Assembly: GCA_944321335.1 (NCBI GenBank)
Contig: CALUKX010000017.1
Coordinates: 1 to 43,029, forward strand
Length of the DNA stretch: 43,029 nucleotides
Origin: an uncultured Phocaeicola sp.
GTDB lineage: Bacteria > Bacteroidota > Bacteroidia > Bacteroidales > Bacteroidaceae
Direction: 5' to 3'
Shown here: in pieces, positions 6,264 to 16,024 of the stretch
Layout of the letters: each line of letters opens with the position of its first letter
Position numbering within the stretch: the first letter of the stretch is position 1
The notes under the pieces: generated by a model
Databases searched by the model: none
What the model saw: only the letters and a program-made list of their open reading frames with translations
Told to the model about the DNA's origin: nothing
Translations under genes and position numbers: made by a program

Positions 6264-8138
6264 TTATGATAGTTCCAGGCCGAATGTCTTCTTCAGCTCC
6301 AGCAGATCGGGATTCTTCTTGCTCATCATCTGGAATCGTTCAACATGGCTATAGGCTCGGACATTTTCATTGTTTTCACTTACCCGTACCGTCATCTTGA
6401 TTTTGCGGTTATGCAGTTGTTTACGCAGATGAGCTTCAATGTGGGGAGCCAAAGTCTGCATGTATTTCTGTACCATTCCATTATCGACTACAGCTTCGAA
6501 AGTTTGCTTGTCATCGAGCAGATGGGGTTGGATATTCATCATACGTGCCGCATTGGCGCTCTCTTCTTTGGGCAGGTTGGATGCAAATTCGCGCCAATAA
6601 TAGTTCAGGTCCTTTTCATTGAAGATGTAATCTTCGTAATCATCGACAGTCGAAGTCGGTTGGGTGGTTGCCTGAACCGGTTGGTTCTGTTGGGGTGCAT
6701 TCGTTTGTTGTCCCGGTTTCTGTCGGATTGAGAAGGTTCCGATACTTCCTGCCTTCATTACCGGAATTTTACTACCGGTTGTTGGAGGAGGAAGCGGACT
6801 CCCGGTATTCTGACGTGGTTGGCCTACCTGTTGAGGCTGTACTTGAGTACGGACTTGTTCCGATTGTACAGGTTGAGGCTGTGTTGATTGCTGCCCGACT
6901 TGAGGACGAGCGCCGGTTTGCTGTGCTGTGTTAGTCGGAGCGGCAGCTTGAGTTTGCACATTAGGTTGGGCAGCTTGTGTTTGCTGGTTGAAGATAGGTT
7001 TTAAGGTCTGTTTAGGGCTACGCCCCTGTCCCGGTTCATCAGCTTCGGCTGTAATTTGTGCAAGTTGGATGAGTGTAAGCTCTACAAGCAGACGTTTGTT
7101 TTTGCTTACACGGTAGTTCAGGTCGCAATCGTTGCACAACTTCATCGCTTTATAAAGGAATTGAGGTGAACACTTCTGTGCCTGTTCCTGATAACGGTCG
7201 CGTATGGAAGCACCTACTTCAAGTAGTTGCAGGGTTTCAGCATCCCGGCTTACAAGCAGGTCACGGAAATGGCCGGCCAATCCGGTTACAAAATGATTGC
7301 CGTCGAATCCTTTGCAGAGAACTTCATTGAAGAGCAACAAGCTTTCACTTACCTTGTTTTCGAGGAAGAAATCGGTAAGCTTGAAATAATATTCGTAATC
7401 GAGAACATTCAGATTCTCGATTACACTTTGGTAGGTAATATGTCCGTTGGTAAAGCTGACTACCTGATCGAAGATTGAAAGCGCATCACGCATACCGCCA
7501 TCGGCCTTTTGGGCAATCACTGTCAATGCTTCCGGTTCGGCTTCGATATGTTCTTTGGAGGCTACATTCTCCAGATGTTCAACGATATCGGTTACATTGA
7601 TGCGGCTGAAATCATAAATCTGGCATCGGCTCAGGATTGTAGGAAGCAGCTTGTATTTTTCTGTAGTCGCCAGAATGAAGATGGCATGCTGAGGCGGTTC
7701 TTCCAATGTCTTCAGGAATGCATTGAAGGCGGAAGGCGACAGCATATGTACCTCGTCGATGATATATACCTTATATTTACCGATTTGTGGCGGTACACGG
7801 ACCTGATCGATCAGGTTACGGATATCATCGACCGAGTTGTTTGATGCGGCATCCAGTTCATGGATATTGTAGGAACGCTGTTCGTTAAAAGCTTTACACG
7901 ATTCACACTCATTGCAGGCCTCTCCGTCGGCAGTAGGGTGCAGGCAGTTGATGGTCTTGGCGAATATTCGGGCACATGAAGTCTTTCCCACACCGCGGGG
8001 ACCGCAGAACAGGTAGGCATGTGCCAGTTTGTTGCTGGCGATAGCGTTCTTCAAGGTAGTAGTCAGTGCGCGTTGTCCGACAACCGTATCGAAAGTGGCT
8101 GGACGGTATTTGCGTGCTGATACAATATAATTCTCCAT
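6264..8138 (-). CDS. dnaX: DNA polymerase III subunit gamma/tau
   Basis: This is the clamp-loader ATPase of the replicative polymerase. The 624-residue protein carries Walker A GPRGVGKT at residues 46-53, a zinc module (Cys65, Cys75, Cys78, Cys81), Walker B with DEVHML, sensor 1 ATTEKYKLL and the SRC motif ILSRCQIYDF. A low-complexity Gln/Pro/Thr linker runs from about 390 to 510, followed by a C-terminal domain of the tau type. I start at MENYIVSARKYRP (8138) rather than the ATG 15 codons upstream because MENYIVSARKYRPATF is the usual start. A -7 box lies beyond it at 8181-8188. Confidence 0.96.
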   Translation of the reverse strand: MENYIVSARKYRPATFDTVVGQRALTTTLKNAIASNKLAHAYLFCGPRGVGKTSCARIFAKTINCLHPTADGEACNECESCKAFNEQRSYNIHELDAASNNSVDDIRNLIDQVRVPPQIGKYKVYIIDEVHMLSPSAFNAFLKTLEEPPQHAIFILATTEKYKLLPTILSRCQIYDFSRINVTDIVEHLENVASKEHIEAEPEALTVIAQKADGGMRDALSIFDQVVSFTNGHITYQSVIENLNVLDYEYYFKLTDFFLENKVSESLLLFNEVLCKGFDGNHFVTGLAGHFRDLLVSRDAETLQLLEVGASIRDRYQEQAQKCSPQFLYKAMKLCNDCDLNYRVSKNKRLLVELTLIQLAQITAEADEPGQGRSPKQTLKPIFNQQTQAAQPNVQTQAAAPTNTAQQTGARPQVGQQSTQPQPVQSEQVRTQVQPQQVGQPRQNTGSPLPPPTTGSKIPVMKAGSIGTFSIRQKPGQQTNAPQQNQPVQATTQPTSTVDDYEDYIFNEKDLNYYWREFASNLPKEESANAARMMNIQPHLLDDKQTFEAVVDNGMVQKYMQTLAPHIEAHLRKQLHNRKIKMTVRVSENNENVRAYSHVERFQMMSKKNPDLLELKKTFGLELS

Positions 8139-8180
8139 AGGCTGATATGCTAAGTAAAAAAATCGGTAAATATCTATGTA

Positions 8181-8188
8181 CAAAAGTA
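8181..8188 (-). promoter_or_regulatory. Probable -7 box of dnaX
   Basis: The minus strand reads TACTTTTG here, 42 bases upstream of the chosen start. No good -33 box was seen. Confidence 0.4.
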
Positions 8189-8231
8189 TATAAAATACTC
8201 TGTTTTCTGATGTCCTTGACTTGAAAATTTA

Positions 8232-8239
8232 TATCTTTG
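8232..8239 (+). promoter_or_regulatory. Probable -7 box of the DivIC-like operon
   Basis: TATCTTTG lies 25 bases upstream of the ATG at 8265. The -33 region is weak. Confidence 0.45.
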
Positions 8240-8264
8240 CTTCGTAATCATCAGATAGAATCCT

Positions 8265-8591
8265 ATGAATAAGCTGAAGAACGTGTGGGGGTATATCCGC
8301 CGTCACAAATATATGTTTACTTTTATCATCTTCCTACTGATAATCGGTGTGCTTGATGATGAAAACAGTCTGATCCAGCGGGCTGCCCATCTTCGTGAGA
8401 TTCATGAACTGAATTCGGAAATCGATAAGTACCGCAAGCAGTATGAAGAGGATAGCCGTACCTTGAAAGAGCTTACAAACAATCCGAAAGCATTGGAAAA
8501 GGTTGCTCGTGAAAAGTATCTGATGAAGGAGGAAAACGAGGATATTTATATTTTTGAGGAAGACTTGGAGAAGAATAAAAACGATGAGTAA
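8265..8591 (+). CDS. FtsB/DivIC-family septum formation protein
   Basis: This 108-residue bitopic membrane protein has a basic N-terminus (KLKNVWGYIRRHKY), one transmembrane helix at about residues 17-30, and a periplasmic coiled coil (IHELNSEIDKYRKQYEEDSRTLKEL). The motif NPKALEKVAREKYLMKEENEDIYIFEED is typical of the FtsB/DivIC family. Members link the FtsQ/DivIB and FtsL components of the division complex. The next gene overlaps its 3' end by 8 bases, so the two are probably translated together. FtsB and DivIC cannot be separated on sequence here. Confidence 0.88.
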   Translation: MNKLKNVWGYIRRHKYMFTFIIFLLIIGVLDDENSLIQRAAHLREIHELNSEIDKYRKQYEEDSRTLKELTNNPKALEKVAREKYLMKEENEDIYIFEEDLEKNKNDE

Positions 8592-8931
8592 ATTTTATCC
8601 CACTATAGCTGTCATTGGTGCCGTACTTCTGCTTATCGGTGCGTTGCTTCAGATTACACGACTTGAATGGGCTCCTTATCTGTATCTGTTGGGAGCAATC
8701 ATGTTTTCATACGTACAGGTAATGTCGGGCGGGTACGATGGAAAGAATATCGTGCTCAAGCGTCTGCGCGGACAACAAATTGTCGGAGCGATTCTGTTGG
8801 TCGTAGCCGGTGTGATGATGATTGTCTGGCATCGTAATGAATGGGTAATTGCCTTGACCATTGCTGCAGTGCTTGAACTATATACTGCATTCCGTATTCC
8901 GCAGGAAGAAGAGCGTGGAAAGAAACGCTAG
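8584..8931 (+). CDS. Small four-helix membrane protein of unknown function
   Basis: The 115-residue product begins MSKFYPTIAVIG at 8584, overlapping the end of the DivIC-like gene. This start is preferred to the in-frame ATG at 8554, which would embed ten basic residues read out of frame from the preceding gene. Four hydrophobic stretches are visible (about residues 6-22, 28-45, 66-82 and 87-102), separated by short loops, with a charged tail EEERGKKR. I do not recognise a characterised family. Coupling to a division gene suggests an envelope role, but this is context only. Its stop overlaps the stop of the convergent acyltransferase gene by 3 bases. Confidence 0.75.
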   Translation: MSKFYPTIAVIGAVLLLIGALLQITRLEWAPYLYLLGAIMFSYVQVMSGGYDGKNIVLKRLRGQQIVGAILLVVAGVMMIVWHRNEWVIALTIAAVLELYTAFRIPQEEERGKKR

Positions 8932-10001
8932 TTCCTGCATTTCCCTTTTATCCAATTGTAACAAGCATATATGCCTAAAGGTAGAAGAATGCCTGCAAGG
9001 GTGTAGAGTATCCAGAAATATTCATTGTGGACCCCGATAATCGGATGCCGGCCGAGTTCCTCCGGAGGTAAATTGTAGCACACTATCTTGAGCGCACTTA
9101 CAGCCTTGAAGGCCAAAAAGTGCAAGGCAAGAATCTCCAAAGAATGGTTGCCGATATACGCCATCCAACTTGCACATCGTGTTTTTGATAGGTATTTCCC
9201 TAAATAATAAGCCATCAACCATCCGAAAAATCCAGGAACAAGAATCGTATAGAACATCTTTAAGCTGGCATTGTATGCCATGCTCGCAGGGGATATTATT
9301 GAGAAAACCGTTACAATACCGATTGCAAGCAACAACATCCATGCATTGAATGGAATTTTATTCTCGAAAGTGCGGTATAAGACTCCGATGGCATAAAATA
9401 CAGTACCCGCACATTCCCGATACCCTCCTTGGGTGATTCCGATAGTCAGGTTAAAACCACGTAGATAGGAAGTTACCCCAATCATAAGCAGTAATATGAT
9501 GAAGGTGATTGTTGTAGGATTTTTTATCTTGAAAGTCTTGTACAACAGGCAGAATAATCCCATGAATAGCAGACTGGCTACAAACAGGGAACGGAGAAAC
9601 CACATAGCTCCCAACAGATGATTTTCCTGACCGCTCATCATAAATACCATCCAACCGATGCGTTTGGTTATATCGGCATGTGTGTAAGGTTGTGCTCCGC
9701 ATAGGGAATTGATGATGCCTATGTGACAAAATAGGTTATGTAGTATCAGAAACAACAGTCCCCATTTTAGAAAAGGTAAATAAAGCCCCTTGAAACGTTT
9801 GCCTACAAATTCCCACGGTTTTTCCGCTTGGGAAGGTGCAAAGAAATAACCTGCTGCAATGAAGAAGAGCGGCATATGGAATTCATATAGAAAGTGTGAG
9901 AGCCATGAAGGTGCACCTGCATGACCGACGACTACCAATATAATTCCGATAGCTTTGGCAATCGATATGTCGGCTCTTGATTTAAGAAGCGGCTTGTTCA
10001 T
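8928..10001 (-). CDS. Acyltransferase-3 family integral membrane protein
   Basis: This protein of about 357 residues has some ten transmembrane helices. Its N-terminus (SIAKAIGIILVVVGHAG followed by FLYEFHMPLFFIAAGYFF) is the signature of the acyltransferase-3 family, with the conserved GH histidine and the FHMPLFF segment. Such enzymes move acetyl or other acyl groups across the membrane onto sugars or other envelope components; the acceptor here is unknown. I start at MNKPLLKSRADIS (10001). An ATG at 10031 is also in frame. Either start overlaps the 3' end of the upstream kinase-fusion gene, which points to translational coupling. Confidence 0.85.
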   Translation of the reverse strand: MNKPLLKSRADISIAKAIGIILVVVGHAGAPSWLSHFLYEFHMPLFFIAAGYFFAPSQAEKPWEFVGKRFKGLYLPFLKWGLLFLILHNLFCHIGIINSLCGAQPYTHADITKRIGWMVFMMSGQENHLLGAMWFLRSLFVASLLFMGLFCLLYKTFKIKNPTTITFIILLLMIGVTSYLRGFNLTIGITQGGYRECAGTVFYAIGVLYRTFENKIPFNAWMLLLAIGIVTVFSIISPASMAYNASLKMFYTILVPGFFGWLMAYYLGKYLSKTRCASWMAYIGNHSLEILALHFLAFKAVSALKIVCYNLPPEELGRHPIIGVHNEYFWILYTLAGILLPLGIYACYNWIKGKCRN

Positions 10002-11307
10002 CGTGGTGTAGCTTACTGTGATATAGTTCACAAATCAGGTTGCAGGCTGTATCGATATCCATACTTCCTGTATTGATAGTCAGATCATAATTGTGCGGAT
10101 CTCCCCATTTCAGGTTTGTGTAGTGCTGGTAATGGGAAATGCGGGCTTTGTTGATACGTTCAATCTCTTCCGGTGCCTTGTTTTCTGCAACATGATAGTA
10201 TCGGATGCATCTACGGATTGCATTTTTCTCGTCGGTATAACAGAATATTTTGATGAGAGAATCGGAACTACGGTCCTTCAGTATATAATCCGAACAACGT
10301 CCGATGATGACACACGGTTCTTTCTGTGCCAGTTCACGGATTACACGACTTTGGGAAACGAACAATGCATCGGCCGAAGAAAGGCTCTTTTCGATAGGGG
10401 ATTCATAATCCTGCAGAATGATGTTGAGCAAATAGTTTGACGACCGTGACTGTTCGTTTTGTGAAATGTATTTCTCTGTAAATTGGCTTTCGTTGGCAAC
10501 CATTGCTATCAGTTCCTTGTCGTAATATTTGATTCCCAATTGTTGGGCAATCTTCTTTCCCAACAAACGGCCTCCGCTTCCATATTCACGGGCAATGGTA
10601 ATGACAACCGGCAATTGGGCGGATGTTTCGGGTTCGGTAGCCGTAGGGCGTTTGGTTATCAGCCAACGGTCGAGAACAGCGACATAGGGATTAAGAAAAT
10701 GCACTATCGGTCCTACAATCAAGGCCGCAATAACCGTACCTTCGCGTACTCCATCCAAATGTCCTATAAAAGTGAAAGAAAGGATGCAGGATATGGCTAC
10801 CAATGTACAATCGAAACATACTTTGATGAAACCGAATTCTTTTTTCACGAATTTGGATATTACCTGTACAAAATATTCACCGACGACCATAGCGACATTA
10901 GCCCTTACTTCCAGACTGATACCCAAAGCCAGAATTAAGCATCCGATGAGCAAGGTTACCATCTGTGTGACATAATTCGACGGTTCCAGCCAATAAAGGA
11001 TATTCATGGATACATCAATAAACGACCCGAAGAAGAGGGTGATCGGAACCTGCATTATCAGTTCATATTTCTTCTCCCGTATTTCTTTCCGTTTCATCAA
11101 GGTCATTTCCATGAGAATGAAAAGGAAATTCATGATAATGGTGTATTGTCCCATCGTGAACGGAGAGAATAGACTAAGAACATAGGGGACGCTCGAAATG
11201 GGTGATGTTCCCAATAAGGCTTTTGTAATAACGGCAATACTGAATGAATTTACGAAGATTGCCAATAAGAAAAGTAAATATCGTTTGGATAATTCTGTAC
11301 GATTCAT
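9982..11307 (-). CDS. YitT/YczE-like membrane domain fused to a cytidylate-kinase-like domain
   Basis: This 441-residue protein has two modules. Residues 1-215 contain about six hydrophobic helices resembling the YczE/YyaS/YitT membrane family (LLGTSPISSVPYVLS, MGQYTIIMNFLFI, EVRANVAMVVGEYFVQ). Residues 232-430 form a domain of the cytidylate-kinase-like group: ITIAREYGSGGRLLGKKIAQQLG (phosphate-binding GSGG at 243-246), YYDKELI, and CVIIGRCSDYIL. The linker near 218-230 is polar. The second half would be cytoplasmic. A plausible role is nucleotide-dependent control of the transporter-like half, but nothing shows the substrate. The gene overlaps the acyltransferase gene downstream. Confidence 0.85.
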   Translation of the reverse strand: MNRTELSKRYLLFLLAIFVNSFSIAVITKALLGTSPISSVPYVLSLFSPFTMGQYTIIMNFLFILMEMTLMKRKEIREKKYELIMQVPITLFFGSFIDVSMNILYWLEPSNYVTQMVTLLIGCLILALGISLEVRANVAMVVGEYFVQVISKFVKKEFGFIKVCFDCTLVAISCILSFTFIGHLDGVREGTVIAALIVGPIVHFLNPYVAVLDRWLITKRPTATEPETSAQLPVVITIAREYGSGGRLLGKKIAQQLGIKYYDKELIAMVANESQFTEKYISQNEQSRSSNYLLNIILQDYESPIEKSLSSADALFVSQSRVIRELAQKEPCVIIGRCSDYILKDRSSDSLIKIFCYTDEKNAIRRCIRYYHVAENKAPEEIERINKARISHYQHYTNLKWGDPHNYDLTINTGSMDIDTACNLICELYHSKLHHDEQAAS

Positions 11308-11328
11308 AGTAATGTTCTAAAGATGTAC

Positions 11329-11336
11329 CAAAGTTA
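11329..11336 (-). promoter_or_regulatory. Probable -7 box of the YitT-kinase/acyltransferase operon
   Basis: The minus strand reads TAACTTTG, 21 bases before the start at 11307. No -33 match at the usual spacing was found. Confidence 0.4.
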
Positions 11337-11406
11337 CCAAAAAAGTGGTATCGGCGGTTGCAATCATTCGATTTTCTTTCTGAAATAAAATGTTAAGGGT
11401 AAAAAG

Positions 11407-11441
11407 AAAGCTCCATATCCGGGATGCAGATATGGAGCTTT
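11407..11441 (-). terminator. Terminator of the DPP11-type gene
   Basis: A perfect 13-bp stem (AAAGCTCCATATC with GATATGGAGCTTT) and 9-base loop lies six bases after the stop. On the minus strand it is followed by CTTTTT. Confidence 0.85.
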
Positions 11442-11446
11442 TGAAA

Positions 11447-13609
11447 TTATCGGATGATATCCATTTCTTCAATCAGATGTTTGGCTCCTGCATATTTATC
11501 GATGATAAACAAAATGTATCGGATATCTACGCAGGCGGCTCTTTGAAGGGCAGGGTTATAAGCGATATCACCTGTCAGTCCTTCATAATTGCGGTCGAAG
11601 CCGGTACCGATAAGCTCACCTTTGCTGTTGAATACAGGTGAACCGGAATTACCGCCTGTATTATCTGTAGCTGTAGCAAAACACACCGGCATACGTCCGT
11701 CGGCCATAGCATAAGGGCCGAAATCTTTGTTCTTGTATAGCTCTTTCAACTTGCTCGGAACTACAAATTCCGGATTGTTAGGATCTTCTTTCTGCATCAC
11801 CCCATCTAATGTGGTGAAGTAAAGATATTCAATCCCGTCGGCAGGCGAATAAGAACCTATCTTGCCATAGGTGAGGCGTAGTGTGGAATTTGCATCTGGA
11901 TAAACAGCTTTGCCTTCTTTCTTTTTCAATTCCAACATTCCGGCTATCCAAATCTTGTGTGCCCTGTTATAAGCATCGGTTTCGGCTTTCATGGCTTCGC
12001 TTGTAGCCTTATACCCGTTTCTGACAGATTCGGCATAATCGGTCATAAGGTCATCTTGTAATGTATCGGCCGAAGGATTGGCTATGAAATCGGCCAAAGC
12101 TTCCGGACTTCTGAAAATAGAGGTATCGAAACAGGCATCTACAAAAGCGTCAATATTACCTTTGAATTCCTTGTCGATACGTTCGAAAATACTGATTCGT
12201 TGGTCTGTCGGAATTAATCGGGCATATAACGAAATAAGTTGCTTGGATACTTTACGGTCGACAGCCGTATTATAATCCTTATTGAAATATTTCTCGCCAG
12301 CTGTTTTCAGTTCTGCCAATTCCTTTTCTATTTCTTTTGATTTACCGGTCTGCAGTGCGGTAAGAAGCTTTCCGGTAGCTGGAATCCTGGAGAATTCCGT
12401 ACCTAACATCAAGGCTTCGTAAATGGCTTGCTGGTGATAGACATACTGATATCGTTTAGCCACAATCTGTTTGATGGCATTATAGGCATCCTGATAAGCC
12501 GGGTTATCTGTTTCTCTTCCATAGGCCAGCAACTTTTCTTGCTCGGCACGCTTCCGGTCAAGCACTTTCAGCTTGACCAATCCTTCGTTCATACCGATCG
12601 CATTCTTCCAATAATTGGCCGAAGAAGCATATTTGGCAGCATACTGGATACGGGTTTTTGCGTCTTTGGCCATTTCTTCACCCAAGATACGGAGGCGTAC
12701 ACCACGGATCGTATCACGCATGAAATTGGTAGTCTGCATGCGTTCTTCCACTTCGTCACTGATCATGTATCGCCAGTTCCTTCCTGGAAATCCCATTACG
12801 AAAGTAAAATCACCTTCTTCAATCCCTTTCATGTTGATGGTGATATGTTTCTTCACTTTCAGCGGTACGTTCTTTTCAGAATATTTTGCCGGTTTACCGT
12901 CGGCTGTAGCATAGATGCGGAAGATGGAGAAATCGCCGCAATGGCGTGGCCACATCCAATTGTCGGTATCGGCACCGAACTTCCCGATGGAAGAGGGTGG
13001 AGCACCCACCATACGGATGTCTTCGTAGACGGTCTTTACAAAAAGATAATATTTGTTGGCTCCATAGAACGGTTTCAATTCCAGAACGGTGAATTCGTCG
13101 GTCTTGATCTTCTCTTTTTTTGCAAAGCGTTTTGCAACTTTCTCAAGGTATGATGGAGAAAGATAGTTCAGTCCTTCCGGATCTTTGTCTTTTTTCAATT
13201 GCTCCTGTACATAGGATGTTACATCCAAAATGCGGTCAATAAATGTAATGGTCAATCCTTGGCAGGGTAGCTCTTCACTGCGTTGCATGGCCCAGAATCC
13301 ATCGGTCAGATAGTCATGTTCTACAGAACTGTGTTGCTGGATATAGCCGTAACCGCAATGGTGGTTTGTCAGTACCAAACCTTCCGACGAAATTATTTCT
13401 CCGGTACAACCGCCACCGAAGTGTACGACAGCGTCTTTCAGGCTGATATTGTCGGGGCAATAGATTTTATCGATAGCCAAATCCAATCCCAAATCCTGCA
13501 TGACTGCAGCATTCTGTTTCTTCAGGTCGGTAAGCATCCACATTCCTTCATCGGCATATCCTGTAAGGAACGATGCAGCCAAGAGGGTGGTCAGAATAGT
13601 TTTCTTCAT
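11447..13609 (-). CDS. dpp11: S46 dipeptidyl-peptidase, DPP11-type (Asp/Glu-specific)
   Basis: This secreted serine exopeptidase releases dipeptides with acidic P1 residues from oligopeptides in the periplasm. It has 720 residues with an N-terminal signal peptide (MKKTILTTLLAASFLTGYA). The catalytic histidine lies in TNHHCGYG near residue 84 and the nucleophile is Ser655 in GGNSGSPVF. Residue 673 is Arg (GFDR), the residue known to select acidic P1 side chains in Porphyromonas gingivalis DPP11. Numbering fits exactly when the start is taken at 13609. The longer frame to 13681 would swallow the promoter at 13652-13682. It lies directly downstream of the DPP7-type paralogue but has its own promoter and terminator. 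Confidence 0.95.
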   Translation of the reverse strand: MKKTILTTLLAASFLTGYADEGMWMLTDLKKQNAAVMQDLGLDLAIDKIYCPDNISLKDAVVHFGGGCTGEIISSEGLVLTNHHCGYGYIQQHSSVEHDYLTDGFWAMQRSEELPCQGLTITFIDRILDVTSYVQEQLKKDKDPEGLNYLSPSYLEKVAKRFAKKEKIKTDEFTVLELKPFYGANKYYLFVKTVYEDIRMVGAPPSSIGKFGADTDNWMWPRHCGDFSIFRIYATADGKPAKYSEKNVPLKVKKHITINMKGIEEGDFTFVMGFPGRNWRYMISDEVEERMQTTNFMRDTIRGVRLRILGEEMAKDAKTRIQYAAKYASSANYWKNAIGMNEGLVKLKVLDRKRAEQEKLLAYGRETDNPAYQDAYNAIKQIVAKRYQYVYHQQAIYEALMLGTEFSRIPATGKLLTALQTGKSKEIEKELAELKTAGEKYFNKDYNTAVDRKVSKQLISLYARLIPTDQRISIFERIDKEFKGNIDAFVDACFDTSIFRSPEALADFIANPSADTLQDDLMTDYAESVRNGYKATSEAMKAETDAYNRAHKIWIAGMLELKKKEGKAVYPDANSTLRLTYGKIGSYSPADGIEYLYFTTLDGVMQKEDPNNPEFVVPSKLKELYKNKDFGPYAMADGRMPVCFATATDNTGGNSGSPVFNSKGELIGTGFDRNYEGLTGDIAYNPALQRAACVDIRYILFIIDKYAGAKHLIEEMDIIR

Positions 13610-13651
13610 AACATAAGATGAAATTGATTGTTGCATAGAAGTTGGTTTATG

Positions 13652-13682
13652 CAAATTTAATAAAAAACGGAAGATAAACAAA
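13652..13682 (-). promoter_or_regulatory. Promoter of the DPP11-type gene
   Basis: TTTG (13679-13682), 19 bases and TAAATTTG (13652-13659) on the minus strand fit the consensus exactly. The -33 box abuts the terminator of the upstream DPP7-type gene. Confidence 0.7.
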
Positions 13683-13709
13683 AGCCCCTGTCGGTTAGGA
13701 CAGAGGCTT
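13682..13709 (-). terminator. Terminator of the DPP7-type gene
   Basis: The stem AAGCCTCTGTC/GACAGGGGCTT (one G-T pair) with a 6-base loop is followed on the minus strand by TTGTTTATC. It lies 21 bases after the stop. Confidence 0.8.
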
Positions 13710-13730
13710 CGGTCGTTATCGAATCAGAAA

Positions 13731-15896
13731 TTATTCAATGATTGTCATTTCATCGATCAGGTTCTTGCAGCCACCCAATTTTTCAACGATGAAAAGGATA
13801 TAGCGGATATCAACTGCAATGCAACGCTGGAGGTTATTGTCGAAATTGATATCGCCTGAAAGAGATTCCCAGTTACCGTCGAATGCTGCACCGATCAGTT
13901 CACCGCTTCCGTTGATGACCGGTGAACCGGAGTTTCCGCCGGTAATATCGTTGGTGGTCAGGAAACAGGTCGGCATTTCACCGTTAGGCATTGCATAGCG
14001 TCCGAAATCCTTGTTGTTATACAGTTCTTTCAATTTTGCAGGTACAACGAACTCCGGATTGTTAGGATCTTCTTTTTCCATTACTCCTTTCAAGGTAGTG
14101 TAATAGTTATAGTGGATACCATCTTTCGGATCGTATGGTTTCACATTTCCATAAGTCAGACGAATAGTAAAGTTTGCGTCCGGAGCTTTCGGGGTAGGAG
14201 CATACATTTCGCACAAACCACGAACATATGTTTTGTGCAACAAATCGATATTACCGCTCGCTTTCTCACGCTTGTCATATAGCTTTTTTGCCATTTCATT
14301 TTTTGTAGTTGAATATGCAATAGCCAAGTCGTTGTCGATAGCTTCTACTGTCGGATTTTCAATGAACGCATTGAAGTTCTTTTCATTCGAGAAGATGCTG
14401 TTATCATACAAAGCATCAATATAAGCATTGTAATCGCCATTGAATTTAGTCTTGATGGTTTCGTAGAATACGGGAAGTGCATCTGCATCAACACTCTGTG
14501 CATACAATGGAATCAGCACCTTGGCAACCTTGCGGTCTACTTCATGGTCGTAATCTTTGTTGTGGATAGCGTTGTAAGCTTCCTTCAATTGTTCGATGCT
14601 TTTTTCAATGTCTTTCTTTTTGCCTTTCTGGAGAGCAGTCTTCAGATTATTGAAGATCATATATGTAGCACCGAATTCGATACCGTTGCGGAAAGTTTCG
14701 TTAAAGTAAGTCTGTTCTTTGGTAATCGGTGTGATGTTTGCTACATAATCATCGATTTCAGAAACTACCTTGGCATAATCGGCGTTGTTCTTGTCTTTTG
14801 CATACTGAGCGAACTTTGCTTCTTGTTCCGCTTTAGTTTCCAATACATTATTGTCGATGATCGCTTTGTTCATACCGATTGAGTTCTTCCAGTAGTTGCT
14901 TGAACTTGCAAACTTGCTGGCATACTGAATACGAACTTTGTCGCTTGCAGCCATTTCCTTGCGCAATACGTCCTGACGTGCTTCACGAACTTGGATGCGT
15001 GGAGTGTTTACTGCATCCATGCGAAGTTTGACTTCACTCTGAGTCAGGTAACGACTGGTACTTCCAGGGAATCCCATAATCATGGCATAATCGCCTTCCT
15101 GCAAACCTTTCAGTGAAATAGCCAGATGTTTCTTTACCTTCAATGGCACATTATCCTTACTGTAAGCAGCTGGATTGCCATTTTTGTCGGCATAGATACG
15201 GAACATGGAGAAGTCGCCTGTGTGACGCGGCCACATCCAGTTATCAGTTTCACCTCCGAATTTTCCGATTGATGAAGGAGGGGCTGCAACCATACGTACG
15301 TCATTGTAGGTCTTGATGAAGAACAAATAGAATTTGTTGCCTTCATAGAACGGCAATGCCAAAGTTGAGATACCCGGTTTCCCTTTCAGGTCGCTCTTCT
15401 TCAATTCCTGTTTAGCGAGTTTGTCAAGATATTCGTACCCGAAGGAATTGATTTCTGTAACTTTACCTTTCTTGATATCTTCATTTACCTTATCGGTAAT
15501 ATCTACAATTCTTTCAACGAACTTGAAAGTCAGACCCGGGGTAGGAAGTTCCTGTGAACGGTCTTTAGCCCAGAAACCATCGGTCAAGTAATCGTGTTCA
15601 ACAGAACTATGCTGTTGGATTGCATCGTATCCACAATGGTGGTTAGTCAGAATCAGTCCATCAGGAGAAATGATTTCTCCTGTGCATCCACGGCCAAAAA
15701 TACCTACAGCATCTTTCAATGAAATACCATTCGGATTATAGATGTCTGCAACATCCATCTTTAACCCCTGTGCTTTCATACGGTCGGACAGGTTCTGTTC
15801 CTGCATGAGCTGAAGAAGCCACATTCCTTCATCGGCTTTCACCGGTGCAAAGACGGCACAAATCAGTGCCAATGCCAAAACTTTTAATTTTCTCAT
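13731..15896 (-). CDS. dpp7: S46 dipeptidyl-peptidase, DPP7-type (hydrophobic P1)
   Basis: This 721-residue secreted S46 peptidase is paralogous to its downstream neighbour. The signal peptide [21 protein letters not shown] is followed by [10 protein letters not shown]. The catalytic histidine lies in [21 protein letters not shown] and the nucleophile is Ser656 in GGNSGSPVI. The residue 18 positions after the serine is Gly (AAFDG) where DPP11 has Arg, which is the DPP7 state and favours aliphatic or aromatic P1 residues. Together the pair would cover acidic and hydrophobic peptides, feeding amino acids to a peptide-using Bacteroidales. It has its own -7 box and terminator. Confidence 0.93.
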   Translation of the reverse strand: MRKLKVLALALICAVFAPVKADEGMWLLQLMQEQNLSDRMKAQGLKMDVADIYNPNGISLKDAVGIFGRGCTGEIISPDGLILTNHHCGYDAIQQHSSVEHDYLTDGFWAKDRSQELPTPGLTFKFVERIVDITDKVNEDIKKGKVTEINSFGYEYLDKLAKQELKKSDLKGKPGISTLALPFYEGNKFYLFFIKTYNDVRMVAAPPSSIGKFGGETDNWMWPRHTGDFSMFRIYADKNGNPAAYSKDNVPLKVKKHLAISLKGLQEGDYAMIMGFPGSTSRYLTQSEVKLRMDAVNTPRIQVREARQDVLRKEMAASDKVRIQYASKFASSSNYWKNSIGMNKAIIDNNVLETKAEQEAKFAQYAKDKNNADYAKVVSEIDDYVANITPITKEQTYFNETFRNGIEFGATYMIFNNLKTALQKGKKKDIEKSIEQLKEAYNAIHNKDYDHEVDRKVAKVLIPLYAQSVDADALPVFYETIKTKFNGDYNAYIDALYDNSIFSNEKNFNAFIENPTVEAIDNDLAIAYSTTKNEMAKKLYDKREKASGNIDLLHKTYVRGLCEMYAPTPKAPDANFTIRLTYGNVKPYDPKDGIHYNYYTTLKGVMEKEDPNNPEFVVPAKLKELYNNKDFGRYAMPNGEMPTCFLTTNDITGGNSGSPVINGSGELIGAAFDGNWESLSGDINFDNNLQRCIAVDIRYILFIVEKLGGCKNLIDEMTIIE

Positions 15897-15941
15897 GTGT
15901 TTTGTATTAAAATTAGAATTGAATTCAAATTGTCAAGCGTA

Positions 15942-15949
15942 CAAAGATA
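15942..15949 (-). promoter_or_regulatory. Probable -7 box of the DPP7-type gene
   Basis: The minus strand reads TATCTTTG, 45 bases upstream of the start. The -33 region is weak. Confidence 0.5.
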
Positions 15950-16024
15950 TTAAAAAAAGCCGTTAATACCTTATCAGAAAGTAATATTCCTCTATTAAGT
16001 TTAAATTTTGGTAATTTATTTTTC

